A DNA stretch of 20,521 nucleotides from G001797105 sp964528155 (GTDB taxonomy: Bacteria > Chloroflexota > Anaerolineae > Anaerolineales > E44-bin32): NCBI GenBank assembly GCA_964528155.1, contig CAZGRL010000064.1, positions 1 to 20,521 on the forward strand, read 5' to 3'. The position numbers were made by a program, and so were the translations under genes. Shown here piece after piece: positions 1 to 6,519 of the stretch. The notes under the pieces were generated by a model that did no database searches, had not been told where the DNA came from, and was given only the letters and a program-made list of their open reading frames with translations. Within the stretch, counting starts at the first letter, position 1, and every line of letters begins with the position of its first letter.

Positions 1-54
1 TCTTGCAGCCTGATCGGTTAGTCCAAGACTGTCCACCAAAGCGGGGTAACTCCA

Positions 55-209
55 ATCAGCAACAAGCCATCAGCTAACAGCCATCAGATAACAGCTCAAG
101 CCACGGGCAACAAGGGAGGAGTTCCTGCGGTGCGTCTTGAAGCCCTTCTCCTATGTCTTGCGTCCTGTGTCTTGCATCCTGCAGCTTGCAGCCTGGAGCT
201 TGAAGCTTG
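55..209. repeat. Two degenerate heptanucleotide tandem arrays
   Basis: Seven-base periodicity is visible in two blocks. From 55 to 103 the units alternate between forms like ATCAGCT and AACAGCC. From 154 to 209 they read TGTCTTG, CGTCCTG, TGTCTTG, CATCCTG, CAGCTTG, CAGCCTG, GAGCTTG, AAGCTTG. The second block ends about 12 bases from the stop codon of the lipoprotein gene on the minus strand. Such degenerate heptads resemble the short tandemly repeated repetitive sequences known from cyanobacteria; function unknown. No gene is supported in 1-220. Confidence 0.7.
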
Positions 210-220
210 AAGCTGACTGC

Positions 221-850
221 CTACGGGCTGGAGCCGGCTCGAAGTTCGTCGAGCTTGGACTGCGCCAGCTCGGCCACGCCAGAGCCCGGAGTTAACACCA
301 GGACGCGCTCGAGGTGGGAGATCGCCGCCGCAGTACGTCCTTGGGCTTCGAGGGCGACCGCCATTCCCCAGTGGGCGTCAGCACTGCTTTCGTCGAGGTC
401 CAGTGCCTTCGAGTACTCATTCATCGCTGTGTCCGCGTCGCCTGTCTTCCACGCGACGGATCCCAAGCCGATGTGCGCTTTGGCAGACTGTCTGTCGAGC
501 TCGCTGGCGCGAGTGTACGCCGCGCGCGCCTCTGCGAACCGATCCTGGAAGAACAAACTAGACCCAAGACCGACGTAGGCGCCGGGGTTCGCTGGCTCGA
601 GGTCGACAAGCCCGCGGTAGACCGATTCCGCGCCGGCATAGTCTCCTTCGGACAGAAGCTGGACCGCTTGCTGGAAGATATCAGTATGCGTTGTGAGCCC
701 GCCGGAGTAGGTGAACGCGCCCGGAGCGCCTTCCAGTTCGCCTCGCTCCATCCGCGGCGTTGCGGCACAGGCTGAAAGCACGAATGCGCCGTGAACGGTC
801 AAGGCGACCACGAAGCGGAAACACCGTTTGTAGGGCAGCGTGTCCTGCAT
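221..850 (-). CDS. TPR-repeat lipoprotein
   Basis: A 209-residue exported protein with a lipoprotein signal: basic start, hydrophobic stretch at residues 11-27, and a lipobox L-S-A-C with the lipidated Cys at 28. Four consecutive 34-residue TPR units cover about residues 59-192, each with the typical small/aromatic pattern and the turn ending in a D/E-L-x-P-like segment. It should act as a protein-interaction scaffold on the outer face of the membrane; partner unknown. ATG at 850 is chosen over the upstream GTG at 868 because GAGGAG lies 2-3 bases upstream of the ATG window at 853-858, whereas the GTG has no ribosome site. No operon partner is seen: the 3' end abuts a heptad repeat array and the next gene upstream is 270 bases away. 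TPR/lipoprotein identity is secure; its specific role is not. Confidence 0.85.
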   Translation of the reverse strand: MQDTLPYKRCFRFVVALTVHGAFVLSACAATPRMERGELEGAPGAFTYSGGLTTHTDIFQQAVQLLSEGDYAGAESVYRGLVDLEPANPGAYVGLGSSLFFQDRFAEARAAYTRASELDRQSAKAHIGLGSVAWKTGDADTAMNEYSKALDLDESSADAHWGMAVALEAQGRTAAAISHLERVLVLTPGSGVAELAQSKLDELRAGSSP

Positions 851-868
851 CGGCTCCTCGGTCGGCAC

Positions 869-1124
869 AATTCAATATGTCGAGCCCGCCTAATTCTTTC
901 AGAACGGCGGACGTAGGACAAGAGGAAATTGGGGCCGGTGACTTACGTGGTCGAATGAGGTTGGGCGCGGTCGTCAGAGCCGACAGATCCCAGATGGCTC
1001 ACGCTATGAGAGGACTCCCCAGCGTCTAGGAAGGGCGATAGACCGGAAGGAGGCGCATCGCGATCGGCACCTCGGGAGATCATCATGCAGCGCGAACTCC
1101 GTATCGTGCGCGCGATTGGGCCCG
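869..1124. other. Intergenic, nothing recognised
   Basis: This stretch lies between two minus-strand genes. I found no RNA gene, no convincing ORF with a ribosome site and no strong promoter. The promoter of the lipoprotein gene should lie near 870-950, but no clear -35/-10 pair stands out. Confidence 0.4.
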
Positions 1125-2117
1125 CTAGAGGAACTCCGGAGCCATCAGAACGATGTTGCCCGTGACCTCCCCACTCTCCAGAAGCGCATTAGCGTTCGCC
1201 GCTTCCAGGATCGGGAACCTGGCGGCGATGATGGGCCGGATCTTTCGCTCTTCAAGCAGTTTGAACAGGGTCGTCCAGTCCTCTTTGAATAGCTCCACAC
1301 CCAGCCTGTGTGTCCCGTAGCCTTTGATCGACTTGCCGTTTGGTAATAGATTGTAGAGAACCAGTTTGGCTATGAGGAGCAGTAGGCGTGGCATGCTTTG
1401 TGGCCCGCCGTAATGGACCAGGATTCCGCCGCGGCGCAACACGGCCAGGCCGGATTCGAAGTACTCCTCACCCATGCCATTGAACACGAAATCAATGCCG
1501 CCGGGATGAGCCTGCCGTAGCACGGCGACAAAGTCCTGGGCGTGATAGTCGATCGGGCTTGCGCCGAGCCTGGTCAAAGCGGCGTGCTTGCTGGGGGAGG
1601 CCAGCCCGTACAAGCTCAGGCCGGCCAGCCTGCCGAGCTCTAGAGACGCCGTGCCGACACCCCCGCTGGCGCCGATGACGAGAGCCGTCGCCCCTGGTTT
1701 CACCGTGACGACGCGGTGCAGAATCTGGTAGGCGACCAGGTAATTCAAGATCAAGACCGCAGCTTCCGCTGGATCCAGGGTGGGGGGAACCTGGACCAGC
1801 TGTTTCCCATCGAGGTAAGTGTACTCGGCATATCCCCCGAATTGGGTCAGCGCAGCGACGCGTTCACCGATCGCGAACCCAGTCACACCCTCACCGATCG
1901 CATCGACAACACCAAGCATGCTGTAGCCCGGCACGTAGGGGACTCTGGCCAGGACCGGTCGGCTGCCGACTCGGACGGCCACGTCATCGCGACACACAGG
2001 CGTCACCAAGATCCTGATCCTGACCTCACCGGAGCTCGGCGGGCGGAGGTCGTTCTCGACCACCTGGAGGACCTCCGGGCCGCCTCTCTTGGTGACAATG
2101 ATGCTCTTGTAGCGCAT
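1125..2117 (-). CDS. Zinc-independent MDR / quinone oxidoreductase-type dehydrogenase
   Basis: 330 residues, the usual length for the quinone oxidoreductase (QOR) branch of the medium-chain dehydrogenases. The N-terminal GroES-like domain carries P-G-Y-S-M-L-G-V-V at about 63-71, in the place of the family's PGxExxGxV. The nucleotide-binding motif G-A-S-G-G-V-G is at 149-155. The cysteines and histidines that bind catalytic and structural zinc in alcohol dehydrogenases are absent, so an NAD(P)H-dependent reduction of a quinone, enone or similar carbonyl is expected in the cytosol. The start at 2117 has a GGGAG sequence about 11 bases upstream, slightly far. It stands alone: 257 bases downstream to the lipoprotein start side and a divergent pseudogene on the other side. 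Exact substrate cannot be read from sequence. Confidence 0.85.
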   Translation of the reverse strand: MRYKSIIVTKRGGPEVLQVVENDLRPPSSGEVRIRILVTPVCRDDVAVRVGSRPVLARVPYVPGYSMLGVVDAIGEGVTGFAIGERVAALTQFGGYAEYTYLDGKQLVQVPPTLDPAEAAVLILNYLVAYQILHRVVTVKPGATALVIGASGGVGTASLELGRLAGLSLYGLASPSKHAALTRLGASPIDYHAQDFVAVLRQAHPGGIDFVFNGMGEEYFESGLAVLRRGGILVHYGGPQSMPRLLLLIAKLVLYNLLPNGKSIKGYGTHRLGVELFKEDWTTLFKLLEERKIRPIIAARFPILEAANANALLESGEVTGNIVLMAPEFL

Positions 2118-2429
2118 GGCTCAGACAACTCCCTGCTATCCACGATAGCATGCTTTTGAGGCGGCCCTCACGGAAGCCGTTCGTGCCAGTCCGGCCGAAG
2201 CTGATCTGCGGCTCGGGCGGCGTCGGCCTCGGCCTGATGTGGCGGGCCCCATCCATCTCAGGTGATCCAGCCGTGTGGAGTTGAAGAAGGTCGAGGCACA
2301 TCGGCCCAGGCTGGAGACGGCGGGCCGCCACATGGAGAGGGATTCAACGTAAGATTTGTGATACTCGTGTTGTTAATATTAATGAAGGCTTCCAGGGGGC
2401 TGATTTGTGCAAGAGAGGAGGTTGGAACG
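2118..2429. other. Divergent intergenic region
   Basis: This gap separates the minus-strand QOR-type gene from the plus-strand doxX remnant, so it should hold two promoters. An AT-rich island at 2350-2385 (containing TTGTGA at 2356 and TAATAT at 2374) is the only promoter-like stretch in otherwise GC-rich DNA, but the spacing of these elements is poor. No gene is supported here. Confidence 0.35.
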
Positions 2430-2898
2430 ATGTTAACGGCGCAGACAGACTTCGCACTTCTGATTCTGAGAATGGTTGTCGGCCTGGTGATGGCCGGTCA
2501 CGGAAGCCAGAAGCTATTTGGCTGGTTCGGCGGCCCGTCTGTGGGCGTGGATTTCGGCACTGGTCGAGACCTTTGGCGGCCTGGCGCTGGTTTTGGGCTT
2601 GGTCACACCGCTCGCCGCCGGGCTGCTTGTCGCCAACTTGATGATGGCGATCATCACGGTCCATAGGAGGAACGGATTTTGGAGCGCCAACCGGGGCTTC
2701 GAGTTCCCACTGACGCTGATCGGTGGGTTGCTGGCTATCGGGCTGGCAGGTCCGGGCGATTATGCAGTAGGCCTGAATGCGATCGCTGGGCTCAGCCCGT
2801 TCGTGTTGTTCGTAGCGACCCTTGCGCTGGGCGTGGTCGGCGTGCTGATCGCGCTGTTCACCGGCCTGACTCATCCAGAGAAGCGGATGGTCAGCTAG
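2430..2898 (+). pseudogene. DoxX family membrane protein, broken by internal deletion
   Basis: The start at 2430 follows a perfect AGGAGG (2416-2421). Frame one gives the typical DoxX N-terminus: a membrane helix, then GHGSQKLFGWFGGP at roughly residues 22-35. The frame then collapses. The remaining DoxX body resumes in the +1-shifted frame from about 2541, starting R-L-W-A-W-I-S-A-L-V-E-T-F-G-G and running through GLALVLGLVTPLAAGLL and ITVHRRNGFW to the stop at 2898. DoxX relatives have some 15-20 residues between these two parts (the G-x-x-G-F-F-E-x-L-G-L segment), and these are missing here. So a deletion of about 50 bases, not a multiple of three, has both shortened the protein and shifted the frame. 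DoxX proteins are small four-helix membrane proteins linked to redox or sulfur metabolism. A sequencing or assembly gap is the alternative explanation. Confidence 0.8.
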
Positions 2899-2921
2899 CC
2901 TGAGGTCACCAAGGCTACAAG

Positions 2922-2959
2922 GATCGGGTGAGAGTGCACCTGACCACCTTCACCCGATC
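2922..2959 (+). terminator. Candidate Rho-independent terminator after doxX
   Basis: Perfect 10-bp arms GATCGGGTGA (2922-2931) and TCACCCGATC (2950-2959) with an 18-base loop, followed by the T-rich run GTCTTCTTT. It sits 24 bases after the doxX stop, which is where a terminator would be expected. Confidence 0.55.
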
Positions 2960-3054
2960 GTCTTCTTTCCCGGCCCATCGTGGGGAGCCAATGCCGGCCC
3001 AATGCAGAGGGGGCAGTGACGCTCTCCTGGTCCGTGGGAGGAGGTAAAAGATTA

Positions 3055-3083
3055 TTGACTCTATGTCAAAGATGTTTTACTAT
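3055..3083 (+). promoter_or_regulatory. Sigma70 promoter with overlapping palindromic operator
   Basis: TTGACT (3055-3060), a 17-base spacer and TACTAT (3078-3083) make a near-consensus promoter ending 53 bases before the XRE regulator's start. The -35 box is embedded in an inverted repeat, TTGAC (3055-3059), 5-base spacer, GTCAA (3065-3069). A dimeric repressor bound there would cover the -35 box, which suggests autoregulation by the XRE protein encoded next. The elements are seen directly; the regulator assignment is inference. Confidence 0.6.
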
Positions 3084-3136
3084 TGGTGTGGAAGTGATCT
3101 TGATCCGGACAGCAACGCATCTCACGGCGAGGCGAC

Positions 3137-3361
3137 ATGGCCCAGACGGTGCTATCCAACCGGCTCCGCAAACTACGGTTCGAACACGGGGAGATGACCC
3201 AAAAGCAGTTAGCGGAGCTTACCGGCTGTACTCGCCAGACGATCAACGCCGTCGAGGCTGCCAAATACGCCCCGTCGCTTGAACTGGCTTTCAAGATCGC
3301 CGCTGTTTTTGGGCTCAGGGTCGACGATGTGTTCTCTTACACCGACCAGCGCCAGGAGTAG
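3137..3361 (+). CDS. Small XRE-family HTH transcriptional regulator
   Basis: A 74-residue single-domain regulator. The helix-turn-helix spans about residues 20-42, with T-Q-K-Q-L-A-E-L-T-G as the first helix and T-R-Q-T-I-N-A-V-E as the recognition helix, followed by the standard P-S-L-E-L-A-F-K-I-A third helix. It matches the short YozG/YgzD-like group, whose members often sit beside a small membrane protein, as here (the membrane protein starts 58 bases downstream). The ATG at 3137 has a modest GAGG at 3129-3132. A strong promoter with a palindrome over its -35 box lies just upstream. Membership of the XRE family is clear; the regulated signal is unknown. Confidence 0.9.
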   Translation: MAQTVLSNRLRKLRFEHGEMTQKQLAELTGCTRQTINAVEAAKYAPSLELAFKIAAVFGLRVDDVFSYTDQRQE

Positions 3362-3419
3362 GATGCTGGGGCACAAGTGAGCCAGCGAACGCGACCGGTC
3401 GTCCCTCTCGGAGGATGGC

Positions 3420-3872
3420 ATGAACCGCATACGACCCACACGTCTGATCCTGGCCGGTCTGGCCACGCTGCTGGCATTCCTGTTGATCGAACTGATTTGG
3501 GAAGGCCTGATCAGTGCGGCTATACTTGGTGACCAGTTCAGACTCTTGCGCGGCTCGGGCTCTTACCCTAACTGGTCCTTCAGCGAACACGCTCTCAACC
3601 TCACGATAGGTCTTTTCAACTGTTTCATGATGATCTGGTTGTATGCGTCGCTGCGTCCAATGTTCGGCGTCGGCCCGCGTACAGCCTTGATCGCCGCAGC
3701 TTTCGTCTTCGCCTTCGTGTTCGCATTTGACCTGAACTTCGCCAACTTGGGATTCATCCCGTACCGGCAAGCCTTGCTGTATTCCCTCGATCTGATCGTC
3801 GAGCTGCCAGTGGCGCTATTCGTCGGGGCGGAGGTTTACGAGAGCGGTCGCTGGACCTTGTCCGAAACCTAG
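3420..3872 (+). CDS. Unknown four-helix membrane protein
   Basis: 150 residues with four hydrophobic segments at about 9-29, 58-78, 87-107 and 117-138; little soluble sequence lies outside them. Polar or charged residues inside or at the edges of helices (E24 and E28, D104, D124, E128) could form a channel or binding site. GGAGG (3410-3414) precedes the ATG by five bases. It lies 58 bases after the small XRE regulator and is probably cotranscribed with it. I do not recognise the family. Pairs of a YozG-like regulator with an integral membrane protein are common, so the regulator may control this protein's expression. No enzymatic motif is visible. Confidence 0.75.
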   Translation: MNRIRPTRLILAGLATLLAFLLIELIWEGLISAAILGDQFRLLRGSGSYPNWSFSEHALNLTIGLFNCFMMIWLYASLRPMFGVGPRTALIAAAFVFAFVFAFDLNFANLGFIPYRQALLYSLDLIVELPVALFVGAEVYESGRWTLSET

Positions 3873-3887
3873 TCCGTCGCAGAACAC

Positions 3888-3938
3888 GCGTCTGGCGCCG
3901 GGCAACCCATTCCAATCGGGTCACCCGGTATCAGACGC
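3888..3938. terminator. Bidirectional hairpin between convergent genes
   Basis: GCGTCTG (3888-3894) pairs with CAGACGC (3932-3938), CCGGG (3898-3902) with CCCGG (3924-3928), and an inner ACCC with GGGT, with small 3-base internal loops. It lies between the plus-strand membrane gene ending at 3872 and the minus-strand YCII gene ending at 3951. No long T run follows on either side, so function as a terminator is likely from position rather than proven by form. Confidence 0.5.
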
Positions 3939-3950
3939 TGCTCCTCCGCA

Positions 3951-4307
3951 TCACCCGGCGGGGAAGTCGCCGGGGCCAATGATAGGTACGATCTCAGACT
4001 CGCCGTCGCCGACGATATCGCGGAAGCGCTTCGACCACTCGATCGCCTCTTCCAGCGAAGGAACCTCGATCACCGCAAAGCCGCCCGTCAGTTCCTTGAG
4101 CTCGATGAATGGCCCGTCGGTCACGCTGAACTTCCCACTTGAACGACTCAGGCGCGTCCCTTTCGGCGGGAGGGCCACGGTGGTAACGAGAACGCCGGCT
4201 TGAAGTGCTTCGCCAATGAACTTACCCATCTCCGACATGAACTCCGGGCTAGGGGACGGGCCGCCCTGGTCGGGGTTGTGGTTCGGGTCGTAAACCATGA
4301 ATTGCAT
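3951..4307 (-). CDS. YCII-related (DGPF-domain) protein
   Basis: 118 residues, the normal size for a YCII/DGPF-domain protein. The family signature S-V-T-D-G-P-F-I-E-L-K-E is at 61-72, followed by the strand and helix GGFAVIEVPSLEEAIEW. Start at 4307 is backed by AGGAGG at about 4315-4320. YCII proteins are small ferredoxin-like-fold cytosolic proteins of mostly unknown role; in many bacteria they are encoded next to an ECF sigma factor with a long C-terminal extension. Here remnants of a second YCII gene and of such a sigma factor lie about 145 bases upstream on the same strand, which fits that association. Specific activity unknown. Confidence 0.88.
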   Translation of the reverse strand: MQFMVYDPNHNPDQGGPSPSPEFMSEMGKFIGEALQAGVLVTTVALPPKGTRLSRSSGKFSVTDGPFIELKELTGGFAVIEVPSLEEAIEWSKRFRDIVGDGESEIVPIIGPGDFPAG

Positions 4308-4452
4308 CTCTGTTCCTCCTTGTGGCTGGAAGCCGGGCCGGCTGTCAGACTCGGCATGGCGACCTGGAATGATGGTTACAGAAGATAGCCGATTGAGGCG
4401 CCCATAGATCGACGCTGTTTCGATCGATTCCCAGAGCCAATCCTAAGGTGAC

Positions 4453-4650
4453 TCAATCCAAGAGATCCGCCAAGCGTCGCTCGAGGAAACGCCGCTCCGG
4501 TTCCTGTTGCGTCAATCGGATGGCTCGCTCGTAAGCAGCCCGAGCGTCGGTCGTCCTTCCGAGCCGCCTGCACATCTCCGCGCGGGCTGAGTGTGCGGGG
4601 TGGCAGTCGTCCAGATTCTGTCGCGCCACAATCGCATCGATGAGCGTCAT
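4453..4650 (-). pseudogene. C-terminal remnant of an ECF-type RNA polymerase sigma factor
   Basis: The last 65 codons of this reading frame match the C-terminal end typical of the long (about 400-residue) sigma factors found next to YCII genes: a L-I-D-A-I-V start, H-S-A-R-A-E-M-C-R-R-L-G-R, A-A-Y-E-R-A-I-R-L and the closing E-R-R-F-L-E-R-R-L-A-D-L. No sigma region 2 or region 4 sequence is present anywhere nearby, so about 85% of the gene is missing. An ATG at 4650 overlaps the stop of the preceding YCII fragment as ATGA, which is probably chance. The best explanation is one deletion joining the front of the YCII gene to the end of the sigma gene. It is unlikely to encode a working product. 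Confidence 0.7.
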
Positions 4651-4805
4651 GCATCCGAGATGCCCCGCAGACTGGTGGCCTCGACGGGCCCACCAGCTTT
4701 GGCCAGCTCCCCGTGATGACTTACCATATGGGTGATCATCTCTTCCGTCTGGAGCACTCCTGCTTCCGCTTCCTTTGTCGCTTTGACAGTGATCATGTAC
4801 CGCAT
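4647..4805 (-). pseudogene. N-terminal remnant of a second YCII-domain protein
   Basis: From the ATG at 4805, with AAGGGAG at 4814-4820, the frame gives 52 residues. They begin M-R-Y-M-I-T-V-K-A-T-K-E-A-E-A-G and continue through H-G-E-L-A-K-A-G, matching the first half of YCII proteins. It stops at 4647 before any DGPF-like signature. The normal protein is roughly 120-140 residues, so more than half is lost, and the following sequence belongs to a sigma factor in another frame. Start signals are intact, so a short peptide could still be made. Confidence 0.7.
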
Positions 4806-5121
4806 TGCTGGATCTCCCTTGGCTTTGGATACGGGCTTCCGGCCGCACACTCCCGGGGTTGCCCTGTCTACCCCATGGTCGAACGGGGAAGGAGGAAATC
4901 GACCGCGCCGGGGATGTTCCCTGGGGAGGCGGCTCGACCAGGCGCTAACCGCGAGGGCAGATTTGTCCGCCGGGGGACCACGCGACTCGTGCAGTGCTCC
5001 ACAAATTGAGAAGATGCAGTGACGTCAGGGGCCAGGGGAGCAACCTGGCTGTAGAATCAACCCGAGGCGCGATCTCCGCCTCCCCCCGCCGACACGACTC
5101 GTCCTTGCCTCAGGAGGCCTC
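4806..5121. other. Divergent intergenic region upstream of the gcvP-like operon
   Basis: This stretch should carry the promoter of the five-gene operon. TAGAAT at 5052-5057 is a plausible -10 box, but no -35 lies at the right distance. No gene with a credible start or known motif is seen. The strong AGGAGG at 5111-5116 belongs to the first gene of the operon. Confidence 0.3.
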
Positions 5122-6519
5122 ATGACGCGTGAAACCCCTCTCGTCTACCCGATCATCCCCAACTCCATCCCCTCGGTCAAAGCCGAAATGCTGCGCCAGA
5201 TCGGCGCGGGCTCGACGGACGAGCTCTACGCCGATTTCCCCGACGAGCTCCGGCTGAAACGGCTCCTCGATCTTCCGGCACCATTGCTGTCCGAATACGG
5301 TTTGCGTCGCCACGTCCGCGAAGTCCTAGCGAAGAATGTGTCGTGCGAAGATGCTTTGAACTTCTTGGGCGCGGGGTGCTTCCAGCATTACGTCCCGGCC
5401 GTGTGTGATGAGGTCAACGGACGCAGCGAATTCCTCACGGCCTATGCCGGCGAACCGTACGACGATCACGGCCGCTTCCAGGCCCTGTTCGAATACGCAA
5501 GCATGATGGGTGAACTACTCGAGATGGACGTCGTCAACGTCCCAACCTACGACGGCTTTCAGGCCGTCGCCACCTCGCTGCGTATGGCGTGTCGCATGAC
5601 GAGGAGAAGCCAGGTGCTCGTGCCCGGGACCATCGGGAAGGACTTGCTGTCCAAACTGCAAGACTACTTGAAGCCCGACGTTGAGATCGCGACGATCGCC
5701 CATGAGCCAACGAGCGGGCGAATGGACCTCGACGCCTTGGAGGCCGCGTGCTCGGTGAAGACGGCGGCCGTGTTCTTCGAAAACCCCTCATACCTGGGTT
5801 TTCTCGAAGATCGGGCCGCGGACATTGCCGCGTTGGCCCATGAGCAGGGGGCGGAGTGTGTTGTGTCCGTCGATCCGATTTCTCTTGGCGTTCTGCGGCC
5901 TCCCGCCAACTACGGCGCTGACATCGTGTGCGGCGACCTGCAACCTCTGGGGATGCATATGCAATTCGGCGGCGGACACGCCGGCTTCATCGCCACGCGA
6001 GACGAGGAGCGCTATGTGAACGAGTACCCTTCGCGCCTGTTCGGCGTTGCGCCCACAAGCGTGCCCGGCGAGTTTGGATTTGGAGATGTCGCCTATGAGC
6101 GGACCTCGTTCGCTATCCGCGAGCGAGGAAGGGAGTGGGTGGGAACGGCGGCGGCGCTTTGGGGCATCACGGCCGGGGTCTACATGGCATTGATGGGACC
6201 TCAAGGCTTTGCCGAGATCGGAGAGGGCGTCCTCCAGAGATCGCACTACGCCGCCAAGCTGATCAACTCGATCCCCGGTGTGACGGCGCCAGTCCTGAGT
6301 TCCGCCTTCTTCAAGGAGTTCGTCGTCAGTTTCGATGAAACCGGCAAGACCGTCGGCGACATCCATCGACGCCTGCGGGAGAAGAACATATTCGGCGGAA
6401 AGGACCTGAGCCGGGAATTCCCCGAGCTCGGCCAGAGCGCTTTGTATTGCATCACAGAAGTCCACACCAAGGAGGACATCGACCGACTGGTCGAAGCGCT
6501 GGGGGAGGCAGTCCGATGA
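5122..6519 (+). CDS. GcvPA-like subunit (divergent glycine dehydrogenase subunit 1 paralogue)
   Basis: 465 residues, close to the usual GcvPA length. Family landmarks are clear: N-F-L-G-A-G at 80-85, A-L-F-E-Y at 121-125, a Y-D-G motif at 143-145, F-G-G-G at 282-285, and the final K-x-I-F-G-G-K-D-L. In standard P-proteins subunit 1 pairs with subunit 2 to form one PLP site that decarboxylates glycine onto lipoyl-H-protein. Two landmark loops are changed. The family's T-P-Y-Q-P-E-V-S-Q-G-T-L-Q reads A-G-E-P-Y-D-D-H-G-R-F-Q here (109-120). The H-I-R-R-E-K-A-T-S-N-I-C-T-N stretch is replaced by I-R-E-R-G-R-E-W-V-G-T-A-A near 332-344. AGGAGG at 5111 sets the start. Its stop overlaps the next gene by ATGA. 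A GcvPA-fold partner is certain; glycine as substrate is doubtful. Confidence 0.88.
   Translation: MTRETPLVYPIIPNSIPSVKAEMLRQIGAGSTDELYADFPDELRLKRLLDLPAPLLSEYGLRRHVREVLAKNVSCEDALNFLGAGCFQHYVPAVCDEVNGRSEFLTAYAGEPYDDHGRFQALFEYASMMGELLEMDVVNVPTYDGFQAVATSLRMACRMTRRSQVLVPGTIGKDLLSKLQDYLKPDVEIATIAHEPTSGRMDLDALEAACSVKTAAVFFENPSYLGFLEDRAADIAALAHEQGAECVVSVDPISLGVLRPPANYGADIVCGDLQPLGMHMQFGGGHAGFIATRDEERYVNEYPSRLFGVAPTSVPGEFGFGDVAYERTSFAIRERGREWVGTAAALWGITAGVYMALMGPQGFAEIGEGVLQRSHYAAKLINSIPGVTAPVLSSAFFKEFVVSFDETGKTVGDIHRRLREKNIFGGKDLSREFPELGQSALYCITEVHTKEDIDRLVEALGEAVR

Noticed and set aside
1..220. CRISPR array
   Set aside because: Units are only 7 bases, degenerate and directly adjacent, with no spacer-repeat alternation.
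207..775. Plus-strand open frames over the lipoprotein gene
   Set aside because: They are shadows of the TPR lipoprotein on the minus strand, which has a signal peptide, lipobox and regular TPR period.
2344..2874. 176-residue minus-strand open frame across doxX
   Set aside because: The plus strand carries conserved DoxX sequence in two frames; the minus frame is Gln/Arg/Asp-rich with no motif.
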